Source of the DNA: Acanthococcus lagerstroemiae
Taxonomy: Eukaryota > Arthropoda > Insecta > Hemiptera > Eriococcidae
Assembly: GCA_031841125.1 (NCBI GenBank)
Contig: CM063110.1
Location: 22,687,626-22,751,625 of the forward strand
Length of the DNA: 64,000 nucleotides
Direction: 5' to 3'
Shown: one piece after another, positions 1 through 11,729 of the stretch
Layout of the letters: every line of letters starts with the position of its first letter
How positions within the stretch are numbered: position 1 is the stretch's first letter
The notes under the pieces: model-generated
What the model was told of the DNA's origin: nothing
What the model saw: the letters and a program-made list of their open reading frames with translations, nothing else
Databases searched by the model: none
Made by a program: the position numbers and the translations under genes

Positions 1-74
1 ACACCCAGACACGACGCCACTGCAGATCTCAAAAGGTCAAAGAAAATATATTCTCATTTTGCAATGAAGGTTAA

Positions 75-260
75 TAACCCCTGGGTAGTGGGCTCAAAAC
101 CGGGGGAGTGTAATGGAAAATTAAAATTTGGGGTGTAGGTCAACTTATACTTAGGTTTTCAAGGTCGGCAAATCCAATTCTGGGGTTCATTTTTACATTC
201 GACTCTCTCGGGTACTACTGGAGGGGATGAAAGTAAAATATTAGTCACATTTCCAAAATG
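75..260 (+). repeat. Monomer of a dispersed satellite-like repeat
   Basis: The block around 150-180 (ggttttcaaggtcggcaaat) recurs in altered form near 1633 (ggttttcgaggtcgctgaat) and near 28462 (ggttttcgaggtcattgaat), each time followed by a similar cattCGACt/ccactggag-like stretch. This is the pattern of scattered monomers of one old repeat family. No coding potential is visible. The limits are approximate. Confidence 0.35.
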
Positions 261-3200
261 GTACTCGATAATTTTGCGATGAAAAACCGAGCTGGATTTA
301 TTCGAAGCCAGTTCAAGGAATATAATGTGTTTCAATTTCAAGTCCGTGAAAAACCATGTAAAGAAGTGTCCAAAGGGTCATGATTTCCATGTCTATATAT
401 CTGAATTATGTCACATTGTGGCATTGCGGAAATAAGGACCCGAGTTATGAGCACCGGCATATACTGGCTAACATTTCTGATAAAATGAGACCTTGCTGTG
501 CTCTCTAGCTCCAAAATCCACCGAGATATGGCTGTGCGGTGCTCTCCACCGCGATCGACTTTTTTAAGGTTCGCGAATTCTTTTGTAAATAGTTTTTTTA
601 TTGTATATTTGTCACCTGTCCTGCCAAGCCAGTTTTCTTACGAACACCTATGCCTTTTTACCTGTGCAACATCTCTACACCGAATCGCTTCTTTCTTTCT
701 TTTCCTCAGGCTATTCTTCCACCCTCGTATTTTTTAAAACCTCGTTTTCCGGCTAGGCAGTGACTCGATGTTCGTGGATCAGTCGTCTTTGGGAGTTGTC
801 TCATACTTTCGCTCTCGCTAATTTTCAGTTCGATACATTTTCTCTGCTCGCTCTCTCGAAATTCAGTGTAAATATACTTCTGAACACGCCGACTGGAACT
901 TCTTTTTTTAATGGTGATAACGCGCTCGTGTTGTAGCCCCAAACGCGTTACAGCTGCTTAAAATTGAGATTCCGATTTTGAGAATAAAGCAATTGAAAAA
1001 GGGTTCGAAAAACGTAAAGTTACAAATTCAAAGTGACGTATCTCTGAGACAAATGACGCTAAAGAACTTCGCGAGGTCTCATTTTACCAGAAATTTTATA
1101 GAGAATTACATCGACAAAGTGGGACCTTTCAGAAAGTCAATACGAAATGAAAGAGTTTAATTAGTGGTAAGAAAATTAAGTAGGGTGGCGTACAATAAAG
1201 AGGAGGCGCGTTCACATTTTTGTTTGTAATGGACGAACAAAGACAGCCAATGAAAACCAGATACCACCATTCGAAAGAGGAAGATTTATTCTAGGTACCT
1301 AAATGGTCACGAATCCCGATTTCGACAGTTTGACGTTGATTCACAAAAATTGCCGTATCTCGAAAACTAGGATCGACGAAGTGGGACCTTATTTCATGCA
1401 CTGCCACATAGGTTCTTTTCGCAGACGATACGAATAATGAATACCAACAGGGATTATTCAAGGCTGAAGCGAACTCAGTTTAGGTTGGTTTACTCGCATT
1501 GACTCTTCTCATGGTTTCTCAGGCCTGATAATTATTTTATCACTGAAATTACGAGAGATACAGAGCGTATTCAAAGTACCTTTTTTACAACTTAGAGGTG
1601 AAATTCCTATCACTCTGAACATTCTACTTACAGGTTTTCGAGGTCGCTGAATTCAATTTTGGGCTACTTCTTACGTTCGACTCCACTGGAGTGCGTGGAT
1701 CAAACATGAATCATTATTCTTTCAAGATACTAATATTCAATTGGCAGGTTGTGGTCATTTTATTAGAATTCAATAACTCATGTTGGGCAAGTTTGAAAAC
1801 CATTAAGTCTAATATTGTCTTGGAAAAATGACAGATTTTCTACCCCCGCGTCTGTAGTATATTTGCAGAACGAAACCAGCTTACTCACAGATTTAATGCC
1901 AGTAAACAAATAGCGCGCGAATTCCGTAAACAGAATGGGTTATCTCTATGAGTATGAGGAATGATTGAGCAGCAAGGGCAACTGTTTTCAATCGTGTACA
2001 AGCGAACAAATTTTTTACAAATTTGAAGCAAGACTCCGAGATAAGTATAAATTTACAACGACGAGGACATATCTAATATGGATGAAATGGGAAGGTCAAC
2101 CTCGCCAAACAAAATACCGAAAATAATAAATGAGAAGGGAATGAAAGAAATGTATAAGATTCCATGAGCAGAAAGGGGACAAAGGGATAACAATTACAGC
2201 CGTCTGTTGCATTCGTGCCTCAGGATTGTGCGTACATACTGCCGACGATGATCGTCCGCAAGCCCTACTTTCCTTGCCATTTTAAGTCAAAAGTACCTCG
2301 GAAAACACTTTCAGTGTGCTCAGAATCAGGCTACATGAATGGAGAATTATTCATCAAGTGACTGCAGCATTGCAAGGATAAAATTCATCCCATGAAGAAT
2401 CCGCCACCCTCCAGGAGGATGAAAAATAATTCTCACGTTATTCTTTTATTTCATTTTATTAATAATTTTTTATCACCCGATGAAATAAACTGACGTTCTT
2501 CTCGTGTTTTCAAAGTTTTTTAGTAGTGCCTACATACAGGAAGATGACTGCGTACTGTTAAGATACCCTTATTGACAATGTCTACAGTTCTCAATCTTTT
2601 CAGGTGAGGAGGGAGGTAAATGGCGAAATAAGACCATGGTTGTAAGTTTGTAACTTTTCAGCATGTTTTGTTGTAATTTCATTACTTTCGATACACTTGT
2701 TCATGAGTAAGAAGTGTTAGATTGTGCGTCGTTATAGGCAGGTTTACCTCAATCTGAGCTGCAGTGCAGCACTGGCAATTGCCCCATTCGTGTAGGTACG
2801 GAGGTAGTTACATAATTTCCAGTTTGAACCAAGGAAACAGTACGAATGAGAACTCACAACTAGGAATGGGTAATTTCGCAAAATCAAATCATACATTATC
2901 ATGATACAAATAATATAATTTTGAAAATTTGCTAGTATTGTTATACTCATCTTGTGTTCATCGAATTTGAATAAAATGTATATGTACGTATTATCGTGAT
3001 ATAAAATACTCGTCGCATTATTTACTTATGTCACTCTACATAAATGTATACCTAATGATAATATTTTTGCAAATGTATTATCTCAAATTGAATTTTCCTC
3101 TCATAAATTGAATGAGCAAGCCAGAAAATTAAAGGAGAGAGAGAAAAACTCCCGCAGCTATGATTTATTTTGAACAAGTTTAGAAGAAATGTGAAAACAT

Positions 3201-3489
3201 CTGAAACAGTGGAAGAATCTTAAAGAGCCTCAACTAAGTCGGCAGGAATGTTAATTCTAGTAGAATTGTTATACATCTAATTTGATTCAACTAATGTTCG
3301 CAAAATCAGGTTTTGTTCAAACATGCAAATGTTTTCATATTTTGATACTTTTTCATAAAAGTGTCCCTCCTGAATAAGCGATTTTTTCTACAGAAAACGC
3401 GTTCCTCATGCATATTCTTCACAAATATCTTGCCCTTGGTTTCCTCTTTTTTTTTTCAGTAAAAGATGTTGAAAAAGAAAAAATAGAGT
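261..3489. other. No gene recognised; old repeat remnants only
   Basis: I find no convincing exon, RNA gene or transposon terminus here. A motif atcgacRaagtgggacct occurs near 1111 and near 1371, about 260 bp apart, so part of 980-1420 may be an old duplication. Another monomer of the ggttttcgaggtcg repeat lies at about 1611-1720. The short open frames look random: low-complexity, no recognisable domain and no flanking splice signals. Confidence 0.5.
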
Positions 3490-4031
3490 TACGAGAGTTG
3501 TCCCAGAAGTAAGGCCCTATCTATTTCCGTTGCATGCGTGGAAATGTTGCGCAGGCTTATCTGATAACACTGTAAAAATATCAAGCACGCATGTTGAGAA
3601 ACAATGGTGAAACAGCACGTGAAACATGGATCTCAGGAACGAATGTCCATCCAAGTTTGTAGTGCGGGATGACCTTCGCGTGACAGATCATGTACCTCGC
3701 ACGGACCACTACAAAATGCGCAACACCACACATGTGTTATACTGTAATTACATCTGGATCAAACACTTCGAACAACTGCCAATGGATGGCGCTAGGTGGT
3801 TCACATTTTTCACTGTTAAGAATACACGCACTACACACTCCGATGGACATTTGCGCGTGGGATCCATGTTTCCTGTACTAGCTTGCTGTTGCTTCTCAGC
3901 ATGCACACTTGATATTTTTACAGTGTTGTCAGATAAGCCTGCGCAACATTTCCCCATTCACCGCATCACTCTACAATGCATGCAACGGAAATACAAAGAT
4001 AGGGTACCTTACTTCTAGGACAACCTACATA
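3490..4031. mobile_element. Mariner-like foldback element with long TIRs
   Basis: About 165 bp at the left (gttgtcccagaagtaaggc onward) returns as an imperfect reverse complement at the right end (ccttacttctaggacaac). Matching internal blocks include tgttgcgcaggcttatctga and cactgtaaaaatatcaag. The element is bounded by TA on both sides (3490-3491 and 4030-4031), as expected for the Tc1/mariner superfamily. Only about 190 bp separates the arms, so it cannot encode a transposase and must have been mobilised in trans. The two antiparallel open frames inside it are a consequence of the palindrome and are not genes. The superfamily call is inferred from the TA target and end sequence. Confidence 0.6.
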
Positions 4032-4355
4032 TTAAGGTATGTGTTGCGATTTTTCTTCTAAAATGGGTAAAAATTCATTCGATAAACAGACATTGAACAG
4101 AATCTGATAATTTCTATAAACGATAGTTGTCAGTTTCTTTTACCAACAGATGATTCCACTATGCTGTCTACCTCCAATCAGGGCGAGAAGAGAAAAGGAA
4201 CAACAGTTGGGGAATTAGATATGGGGTACGGGGAAGGTATAATAGCACAGGGAGGTAAAAAATTGGCCCAGGAAAAATGTACGCAGGAAAATAAGTAGAA
4301 ATCCCACACATTTAAAATGAAAATCACAAGATCTGTCACACACAGCATTTACAGG
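4032..4355. other. Spacer, nothing recognised
   Basis: Short AT-rich spacer between two transposons. No open frame, RNA gene or repeat end was recognised. Confidence 0.4.
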
Positions 4356-4887
4356 TGTATGAACCAAGGTTACTACAAAAGGTTCGCGCATTCAGTCAGG
4401 CGCTACGTTCAGTGACGTCATTGCGCGCCCGCGGGTATTCTTATGTACATAAACTCAATGGGAATAAATTGTATTCGGCTGTTTTTTTCTTCTTCTTGAA
4501 ATCATTTCTTTCTTATTTCAGAATTTTATGTATAACTGAATTTATGTAGGTCTAGTACAGTACTACATGAATGTCGACAAGTGTAATGGTACCAAAAAAC
4601 CATAAAAAAAATTTATTATGACGTGATGTACAGTAAATACAGTACAGGAGTAGGCCTATTAATATTACAAGCTTGTTTTCCTCAATTTATTAGCGTCAGT
4701 AAGATCAGCCTTTCTTTTTCTATTAAGTAAATCTGTTTGTTGTTTTTTTTTGACAAATATGATATTCTTATGAATATTCTTTGTTTTACGTACATTTCAA
4801 TTATAACAGGATCTAAATCAGAAACGCTGGAACTAATTTTAGACGTTGTCGTCTTTACAATACCTTTTTCTTTAGGTACCTATAGAA

Positions 4888-5220
4888 TCAGGGTCTCCTA
4901 CAAATTCCAGGAATAACTTCTCGACCCTCTTCAAAGTGTTCACAAAAACCACCACAGTAAGATACCTGACTTATCCAAGTTGATGAGGGACGTTCGTAAT
5001 AATTATGTTCGTAATTTTGAAGTTCCTTGAGCTGATATCCTAATTTTGAAACTTCGAATTTAGCCTTCTTCTTATTTAACTTTTTAATAATATATCCAGC
5101 GAGCTATCTTAATCCATCTTCCTCTAATTCAACTGTTGAAGTAGAACTACACGTAGTATCACCGTTGGATGAAATGGCTTCATTTTCTACCTCCGGATAT
5201 CCTGGGTCATCTTCACACTC
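4888..5220 (-). pseudogene. Transposase C-terminal remnant (P/THAP9-like?)
   Basis: Read on the minus strand, one frame stays open from about 5213 to 4888 with a single internal stop. It gives an acidic stretch, then EEDGLR, stop, LAGYIIKKLNKKKAKF, then STWISQVSYCGGF. An A-G-Y-I/V-x-K-K block followed downstream by W..xS.GG is what I know from the C-terminal part of P-element/THAP9-type transposases. Just upstream, in another frame (5557-5213), lies an acidic segment ending SDDEDFLLPSTLKRMKF, which may be the same protein before a frameshift. No catalytic domain remains. Family identity is an inference from short motifs; it could belong to another transposase group. Confidence 0.4.
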
Positions 5221-5493
5221 TGTCGTCTAGTGTACCGAGATCCTGGGTCGTGAATTTCATTCTTTTGAGAGTACTTGGTAGAAGAAAGTCCTCATCATCG
5301 CTCTCGTGAATTTCAGTATTCGTATTCCTTGAAATTCTACCAGGACTTATACTCAGCATAATACTTCTTAAACGATACAGGACTAACAGCGGCGACGGAT
5401 GATCATATAATCCACCGCGGATACGAATTCTACTGAACAGATTTTCCAGGCAGTCTAGATTCAGGCGAAAAGTTAAAATGTAATGAACATCAG

Positions 5494-6465
5494 TAGGGGA
5501 GCATGGGGAGAACTGAGACACTTTTTGGAAAACCGTTGTAAAATGACGTAGAACCACTATGGAAAGCTTTGAATAATTGCAACCTATAGTTACATGACTA
5601 AACTACAAACCCTCAGAAATTCAACTTCCTCGGGCCATTTCTAAAAATTCTACAGCCCTTCAAAAATTTTGTCTCATATCACCCCACGAGAATTTCAAAG
5701 GGAGCATTGACACAGTGCATGGGGAACAATGAGACAACACATGAAATACAGAAAATTCAATCAAATGATCATGTTACATAGTACAAAAAAGTATAAATTT
5801 ATTTTATATGGACATTACAATTATTAAATTAAACTTGATATTCTGAAATTGAAGAGGGGAAAAAAAGTTGGGAAAATTGTAAATAGGGACCAATGAGACA
5901 AAAACTGGGCAACTGATAAGGCCTCTCTGCGGGATGGTTTTCAAGTTTGGTTCAAAAAAATTTCCTGTAGGTGTTCAATGTATAGTAGTCAACACATTTA
6001 TTCAGTTTCGGTGGGTAAGATATTCATACATCGCAAAAATGCTGCATCGACGAAAATTTCCGATATTTTATCTAAAAAATCGTCTTATTGCTCCCTAATG
6101 CGGCAAAAATGTTCAATCGCTTATAACTCGAAGACAACTTCCTGAAAAAAAAAACGGTTTTGGTACAGTTTGGTTACTAAATAGATCATATTTTAAAAAA
6201 GATATGATTTACTTCGCAAATACAAATTTTCTTTCTTGTGAACGTTTTTTCGTGAATGCTGAAAACTAAAAAATTGACCAAATTTCGATCACGTTGTCAA
6301 TATCACAGCTACTAATCGATAGAACTGAAAATTTTTCTACAATAGTGTTAGCTTACTGGATAGTGACGAATATGTGATGCAGTGTTGCCATTTATAGTTT
6401 GTAGTGTCGGCTAAATCAGCACTGTCTCATTGCTCCCTTGTCTCAGTTCTCCCCATGCTCCCCTA
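5494..6465. mobile_element. 968-bp non-autonomous element, TA target site
   Basis: The left end GGGGAGCATGGGGAGAACTG at 5496 reappears as an exact reverse complement ending at 6463 (cagttctccccatgctcccc). Both sides are flanked by TA (5494-5495 and 6464-6465), which suggests a Tc1/mariner-type or related target. Internal short motifs (gagacaa near gggaaccaat; tgctcccta) repeat the subterminal sequence several times. No transposase frame is present. It lies wholly inside the 4365-6738 transposon and is therefore younger than that insertion. Confidence 0.75.
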
Positions 6466-6747
6466 CACAATTCACTCATCAAAGCCAGTAACAAAGGTAA
6501 TGCTTTTACTACCATCAAAACAGCTTTCTTATTAACTCAGATATTAACTAATAAAAATAATGATAAACGACCAAACAAGAATCTTGAAGGATAATCACGC
6601 AGAATATATCCAGTCGGAGCGAGTCAATGTACATGCATCTTATACGTTTTCAAGTCTCAACACCTCGCCGATAACGCGCAATGACGTCAGCTATTGCGGG
6701 TTGCGTTCTGAATGCGCGAACCTTTTGTAGTAACCTTGTGTATGAAC

Positions 6748-8797
6748 GAGATTTTTTTATCATAAGAGAATAATGAAATACCTATTTATGTAAATATTCG
6801 TTCTTTGGTACTGTCCACTTTCTTATGGAAACAAGGGAAGTGGCGCACATTCGACGACTTTCAGAAGGAGACATCTTGTATATTATGGCATGTAATCATT
6901 AATTCTAATGTATTGAGCGAATCCACGAGTACCTGCCCTACCTTCATGACGGAAATGCAATGTAAACACACACTCGGCATGCAGCTTCGACTTCAATAAT
7001 TAGTGACGGTACCGGCTGGGGCTAAAAATGTGCCGCTTGGCCAAAAAAGCGGAAGCGTGGTCGTCCAAGTAAAGCTAAACGCGCTCTTCTCACACAGTGA
7101 CGAGACCTTGTATATTCATAAGTATTCCGAATAATTTTTTATTTTTCAAGAACATTAAATTCCTGACAATTCACGGGCGTTTTAAATATGGTTCATGATT
7201 TTCATACTGATATGTCGTGATTTGTTTTGTTTTTTTCTCGGGATTATTAGTCTTTCTACAGTTCATTCGTCACTTTTCTTATTCATGTTTTTCTTTTACC
7301 GGGAAATGTTTTTTTTTCTTGTTGTACATAAATTTTTCCTGTGGAAAGAGTTTATTGTTACTGTGGATATCATTTTTAATTCCTGTGGTGATAAATGCAT
7401 GCCATTAGATATTGTAAATAAACTTTAATTAACCATATTATCTCAGCCCCTTTTAAAATAGGACTGGTAAACATAGCTACTTTTTATCAGGATAAGTTGC
7501 CTGCTTAACCGACTGAAGGAGAATTATTCAAGCTGATACACCTTGTATACAACTCATTCAACGCAAACGATCATTCCGTTCCTCAAATTTCAGTAAACCG
7601 AGTATTTTATAGTGCTGTATAACTTTTGCAATCACAAAGCGCTTCTTCCTACACGAAATGACCTCATATAAAAAACGTATATGAACGCTTACTCTCAGCT
7701 TCCCTGTTCTCAATAATGTAAGAAAAGAGGCGAACAAGACTGAAAAGTCGCACAGCAAACCGACATAACTCAGAAAACCAATATGCCCGACAACATACCA
7801 TCTGGCTAAGAGACGCAAAACAAACATTCGAAACAATATCAAGAATTTCCTTTGAATTTTGTACACTAAAAATTCTAGCGGATTTCGTGAACATGTCTCA
7901 GAGTAGATACGACGCGACGGGGGAAAAATAAGCGAAAGAACAACAGCTGCTGACGACGGAAAATGTAAGCTTTAAGCTGTACGTTGAAATGAACACCAAA
8001 CGAGCCCAAAATATACGTTTTTTTGTGCGTGTTTTAATGCAAATATTTTACATGCCCAGAGCCCAGACTCTGCGAATTTTACCGAAGTGGTACTAGCCGG
8101 AATAAACCGAGACCACATGGTATTACGACTGTGTCGCAAATGACAGGCCACAATTACGTAGTCGTTAGGAAGCCGCATTTCATCAACGATAAATGATCAT
8201 CGGAAATTGTGTGTATAGTATCATGGTATGCATTTTACACAGAAATACCCGACACATTTCGGCTTTAACATATAGTAATTACCTTGTCTATCGCAAATTT
8301 CAACGAGGGTACAAAGAAAATTCTGCGTATTGTACGATTATTAATGGTACCGCTTGATCTCTGTTCCTGCAAAAACATTGTTCGATTCCAGGGTATGGAC
8401 TGCGGGCGCCACGTTATAACACCATAATAAGGCAGATGTGCTACATGTGGCTATTTGGAGCTGATTTCCTAACTGAGGTAGTGAATGGAAAACAGTCGTG
8501 ACCCGAAAAGCACACTCTCAGAGACACGCTTCCAGAAATTTTATTTCACGCATCGCTTTGAAACTTGCACCAATAGCCCCATCAGTAAGAATAACGTGGA
8601 TAAAAATACCATAATAGTATCCAGTAGAAGTGAAGTAATAATCGTTTTTTTTTTTTGAACCACAAAATAAGGTTGCTTTTTTGATTATCAGTGTTACGGC
8701 TCCTTTTCAATGTTTAAATAACGGAACATATAACATTGTTAGTAAACGAAATAACACAAATATAAACTGTAGTTTACATTATAAAGCATTTAAAATG
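6748..8797. other. No gene recognised
   Basis: No transposon ends and no convincing exon, apart from the short basic AT-hook-like frame at 7026-7100. An AATAAA motif sits at about 7415. The 60-100 codon open frames at 7195-7894 are T-rich or antisense to each other and show no domain. Confidence 0.45.
7026..7100 (+). other. Possible terminal coding exon with AT-hook-like motif
   Basis: The frame from 7026 to the TGA at 7098-7100 reads KCAAWPKKRKRGRPSKAKRA followed by LLTQ and stop. The core KRKRGRPSK is a textbook AT-hook plus nuclear-localisation type sequence, and the local G+C is higher than the surroundings. A possible splice acceptor is the AG at 7049-7050 (before cggaagcgtgg), but its pyrimidine tract is poor. 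An AATAAA lies about 315 bp downstream. If real, it would be the last few codons of a nuclear DNA-binding protein. No upstream exon was identified, and 24 codons can arise by chance. Confidence 0.2.
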
Positions 8798-9173
8798 CAG
8801 GGTGTCAACCAGAATTTAGTTTTGTAGTTCCGGGACTTTTAAGACACTTCCGGGAAAAATTTGGGTGCAAAAAAATACCATGTCTTGCTCAATATATACA
8901 ACAGTGTTACCTGTATTCTTCTACTGTATAGTGCGGGTGTGTATTTGAAGGGTGACAGTTATCGATCTGGACTGTGCCCAAAGCAGTCTCCATGTATCGG
9001 GGAAACAGTCCAAGCTTTGGGGAAAAAATTGGGTCCAACATTTGTAAAAAAATTCCGGGACCTTTGGCGATAGTTGAGTGAATTCCGGGACTTTCCGGGG
9101 ATTCCGAGACCTTTTTTCAAAATCCGGGGCTTTTCCGGGGTTCCGGGGTTTTCCGGGCCTAGTAGACACCCTG
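8798..9173. mobile_element. hAT-like MITE, CAGGGTGTC ends
   Basis: The left end CAGGGTGTCAACCAGA at 8798 matches the reverse complement of the right end (CAGGGTGTCTACTAGGCCC, ending 9173). CAGGGTGTC-type termini are typical of hAT elements in insects. The interior has repeated ccgggacttt and ccggggttt motifs near both ends. I see no convincing 8-bp TSD. At 376 bp it is non-autonomous. Confidence 0.6.
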
Positions 9174-10213
9174 AATTTGACAGAGAGGGAAAAAAGATGC
9201 TGAATTCCGGTTTTGTTTACCTACAACAGTGACCCTCTCCTCTCCAATATACATTTTTGTATGAATCGTCCTGCCTGGCTACTCTGGCTACTTCCTACGT
9301 AGTACGATACGAGCGTCTAACAAACGTCTTTTGTCTCCTGCATTCCTGCAGTTCCAGTACGTAATCCCTCGTATTAAGACTTAATTTTACTATCGACCAA
9401 TACACGCACTTTTTCCACTCTCTCGTTTCTTTCTCATACAATTTCCGACAAGCCCACAATTCTAAATAAGACGATTATAGCTCGTATTCGTCGAATATGA
9501 ATCGGATTGACTTGGGTCACCGATGAAGTATAGTCTACAAGAATTTAGAAAAGTTGATAATTAGAAACGGGCTGTTATTTCGATAAGACTGTTTTTCCAT
9601 CAACTACCTCAATTTCAAATACGAGTCAAAGTTCAGTACATCTTCAAGCAAGACCGTTTACATTTGTATGTTATTCGGTTCCGCGAGTTTTGCAGATTTT
9701 AAAAATATTAGCGTGTTGCCAACTTCCGGATGGGAATTAAAAAATTAAAAAATCGTTCGAAAAATGGAATAAATTCCTAATCTGGTCACTGGTGGTCTAA
9801 TGTGACTGCTCGCACAGTTCTAACATGCTACTTAATTTCTCAATGTATGTACAATGTACTACAAGGAGGTAAGGGGATGTGCCTAATACGGCTACTTTCG
9901 ATCCCAATATGGCCATCTCAGTTTTCATCATACAATTCTCAATCAGATTTTCTATTTTCGTATTTCACCCAATTCTTCAATGTTATTAGTGCACCGTACT
10001 GCACAGTGTACATTTTCTTCCGGAATAAAATCCAGTTGAAGCAAACGTTACACTTGCTGACAATCGCACGTTTCTTTTTTTCACACCCTTGGGGTGCAAA
10101 TTTCTTCCACGCTTCCCTCTCTTTCATGACACGTTGATTAAATTTAGTTATTAATTTTAATTATTTCCTAGCAAGAATTAATATTTTTGAATGAAATCGA
10201 CAAGTATGACCAA
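9174..10213. other. Nothing recognised
   Basis: AT-rich sequence without a recognisable exon, RNA gene or repeat end. The 111-codon open frame at 9802-10137 has a composition without a domain and lacks any supporting splice or promoter context. Confidence 0.45.
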
Positions 10214-10354
10214 CAGCCAGGGGCATAACCCGGGGGAGGGGTCTGAGTCAGTTGTCAAGTAGTGGTTTTTCCCATTTCAGCACCCTCTTTAACACCTCCT
10301 TCCATTTTGGTCTAAACCTCCTCCCTTCCAGAACACTAGGCTGGCTACGCTACT
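10214..10354. mobile_element. Possible truncated hAT-like MITE
   Basis: The right end, read in reverse (CAGTAGCGTAGCCAG), and the left side (CAGCCAGGGGCATAACCC) match overlapping parts of the CAGTGGCGTAGCCAGGGG-type terminus common in insect hAT MITEs. The first bases of the left end seem to be missing. This is a weak, motif-based call. Confidence 0.3.
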
Positions 10355-10755
10355 GTCAACCGCCATATAATGTGATATACCTAAAAGTAGAGTAACTTAA
10401 CAGTGGCGCTGTCTAACGGAATAAATTAGCTTTAAAATTTTATTGGTTCCATAGCGAGTCGACTCACTTGGTGTATATAACTCTTTGATTGCATCAATCA
10501 GAAAAAAAATTCAAAAATAAGGACCACATCAATGTACATTAGTGTGGCCCTTGTTTACTCTTGGTTTAAAAAAATAATTAATTTTTCTCGATCGAACCTT
10601 CCCCGGGTCGGTCTCAAGTATTGAAAAAAAAAAAGTTTGAGCAAAATCGGAAAAATTAACCCGTGCCGCAACACACAAGAAGTTCTTATGAGAATTAGAA
10701 TTGATTTTTGGAATTGAGCTTTAATCACTGAGAGAGCCACCCCATATGAACCTCT
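10355..10755. other. Nothing recognised
   Basis: AT-rich spacer with homopolymer runs. The 61-codon minus-strand frame at 10555-10740 has no recognisable feature. Confidence 0.4.
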
Positions 10756-10957
10756 TCTTCTTTTCTAATTTACTCTCCAACCGAGCCCTGGAATCCGTCC
10801 TTTTGAGAATTACCTCAGAAACGTCGGAGAGGCTGTTAGGGCTGTCTTAGCCCTCTTCCCTTCTGGCCTAGGTCGAAATCTGACGAGTTGCTACGTGGGC
10901 TCGAACCCGGGACCTCCGGATTCCGAGACCAACGTGCTATCCACTTGGTCAACCAGA
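10756..10957 (-). mobile_element. tRNA-derived SINE (family A)
   Basis: On the minus strand the element starts tctggttgaccaagtgg (A-box region) and carries the B box GGTTCGAGCCC about 45 bp downstream. The roughly 120-bp body matches the copies at 22988, 13687 and 44478, including the agggct/agccct hairpin and the segment with taatgctcgaa. The tail is A-rich. No clean TSD was found. Confidence 0.75.
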
Positions 10958-11029
10958 CCCTAACCCCAGACGAACCTAAGAATTATTTTATTTCTCAAAT
11001 GACGACTTCAAGAATCGCTGAATTCATTG

Positions 11030-11480
11030 CAGGGACCATCTCTCTCCCCTAATACATTCAAGCTCCACGGAGGGGTTGCTTGGCATTGGCGGTCACCCCG
11101 ATTTCTTTCAATTTCCGAGCTCTTTACAATAGTAATAGGATTTCCTAGATCGCTAAACCCTTATCACAGGAGTTTTACTCCCCCCCCCCCAATCTCAAAC
11201 CTTGAGTCTCCACAGGAGGCGAATTTCCATGTCCCCGATTTCTAAGTTCTCTACGTCGATAGTTCAGTTTTCCAGGTCACTGAATATATTTAAGGAAACC
11301 TATCCCCTCCCTTCCACTCAGCTCCACAGGGGTCTAATATTCAATTACTCCCATTTCTTCTATTTCCAAGTTCCTAAAGTGGATGGTATATTTTTTTGAG
11401 CTGCTGAACCTGTTTCAGGGGTTTATTCCTTAAAGTGGAATAATCTCCAGTTATTCCGATTTTCCCAAAGTTGAAGTTCA
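11030..11480 (+). repeat. Degenerate tandem array, about 115-150 bp units
   Basis: Units are recognisable by repeated ctccac(a/g)ggRg blocks near 11056, 11208 and 11324 and by repeated ttcc(a/g)agttc and ctgaa(c/t)..tttcagg blocks. Spacing varies between about 115 and 150 bp and the units are strongly diverged. The same unit occurs in reverse orientation at 13190-13465, and a single diverged monomer lies near 16600. Short open frames inside are not genes. Confidence 0.55.
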
Positions 11481-11729
11481 TCGTGTGGCTAGTAGAGTTT
11501 TTTCTCAGTCCTTAAATCAGTTTCTGAGTTCAATTTTTTCCTCCCGTCAACCCTTCCTTGTGGCTCCAGGTTGTATCACTCAATAGACTTGGAAGTGCCC
11601 AATTTTTTCAAAACTGAAGGTAATGCGATTTAGGAAGTGGTACGAGATCAGCAACGCTTCCCTAAACTTGTGCACCAAATTGGAAGTTTTGTGTACAGTC
11701 AAACAACTGATTTTTTTTCTACGTGTGCG
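11481..11729. other. Spacer, nothing recognised
   Basis: No feature recognised between the tandem array and the next repeat. Confidence 0.35.

Larger units (their letters stand above)
4356..6747 (-). mobile_element. 2.4-kb DNA transposon with 9-10 bp TSD
   Basis: The terminus CAAGGTTACTACAAAAGG at 4365 is repeated as its reverse complement ending at 6738, and the similarity continues inward through GGTTCGCGCATTCAG. The outer flanks carry the same nine bases TGTATGAAC at 4356-4364 and 6739-6747 (ten if the preceding G is counted), a clean target-site duplication. The body is 4365-6738. On the minus strand it holds the degenerate tail of a transposase (4888-5220), and another transposon is nested at 5496-6463. 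A 9-10 bp TSD fits Mutator-like elements, while the protein remnant looks more like the P/THAP9 group (8-bp TSD), so the superfamily is open. Confidence 0.8.

Noticed and set aside
3626..4018. 130-codon frame and overlapping antisense frame
   Set aside because: Both lie within the long inverted repeat of the mariner-like element; open frames on both strands result from the palindrome.
10748..10980. TSD GAACCT around the 10.8-kb SINE
   Set aside because: The right copy lies about 20 bp away from the SINE start, so it does not directly flank the element.
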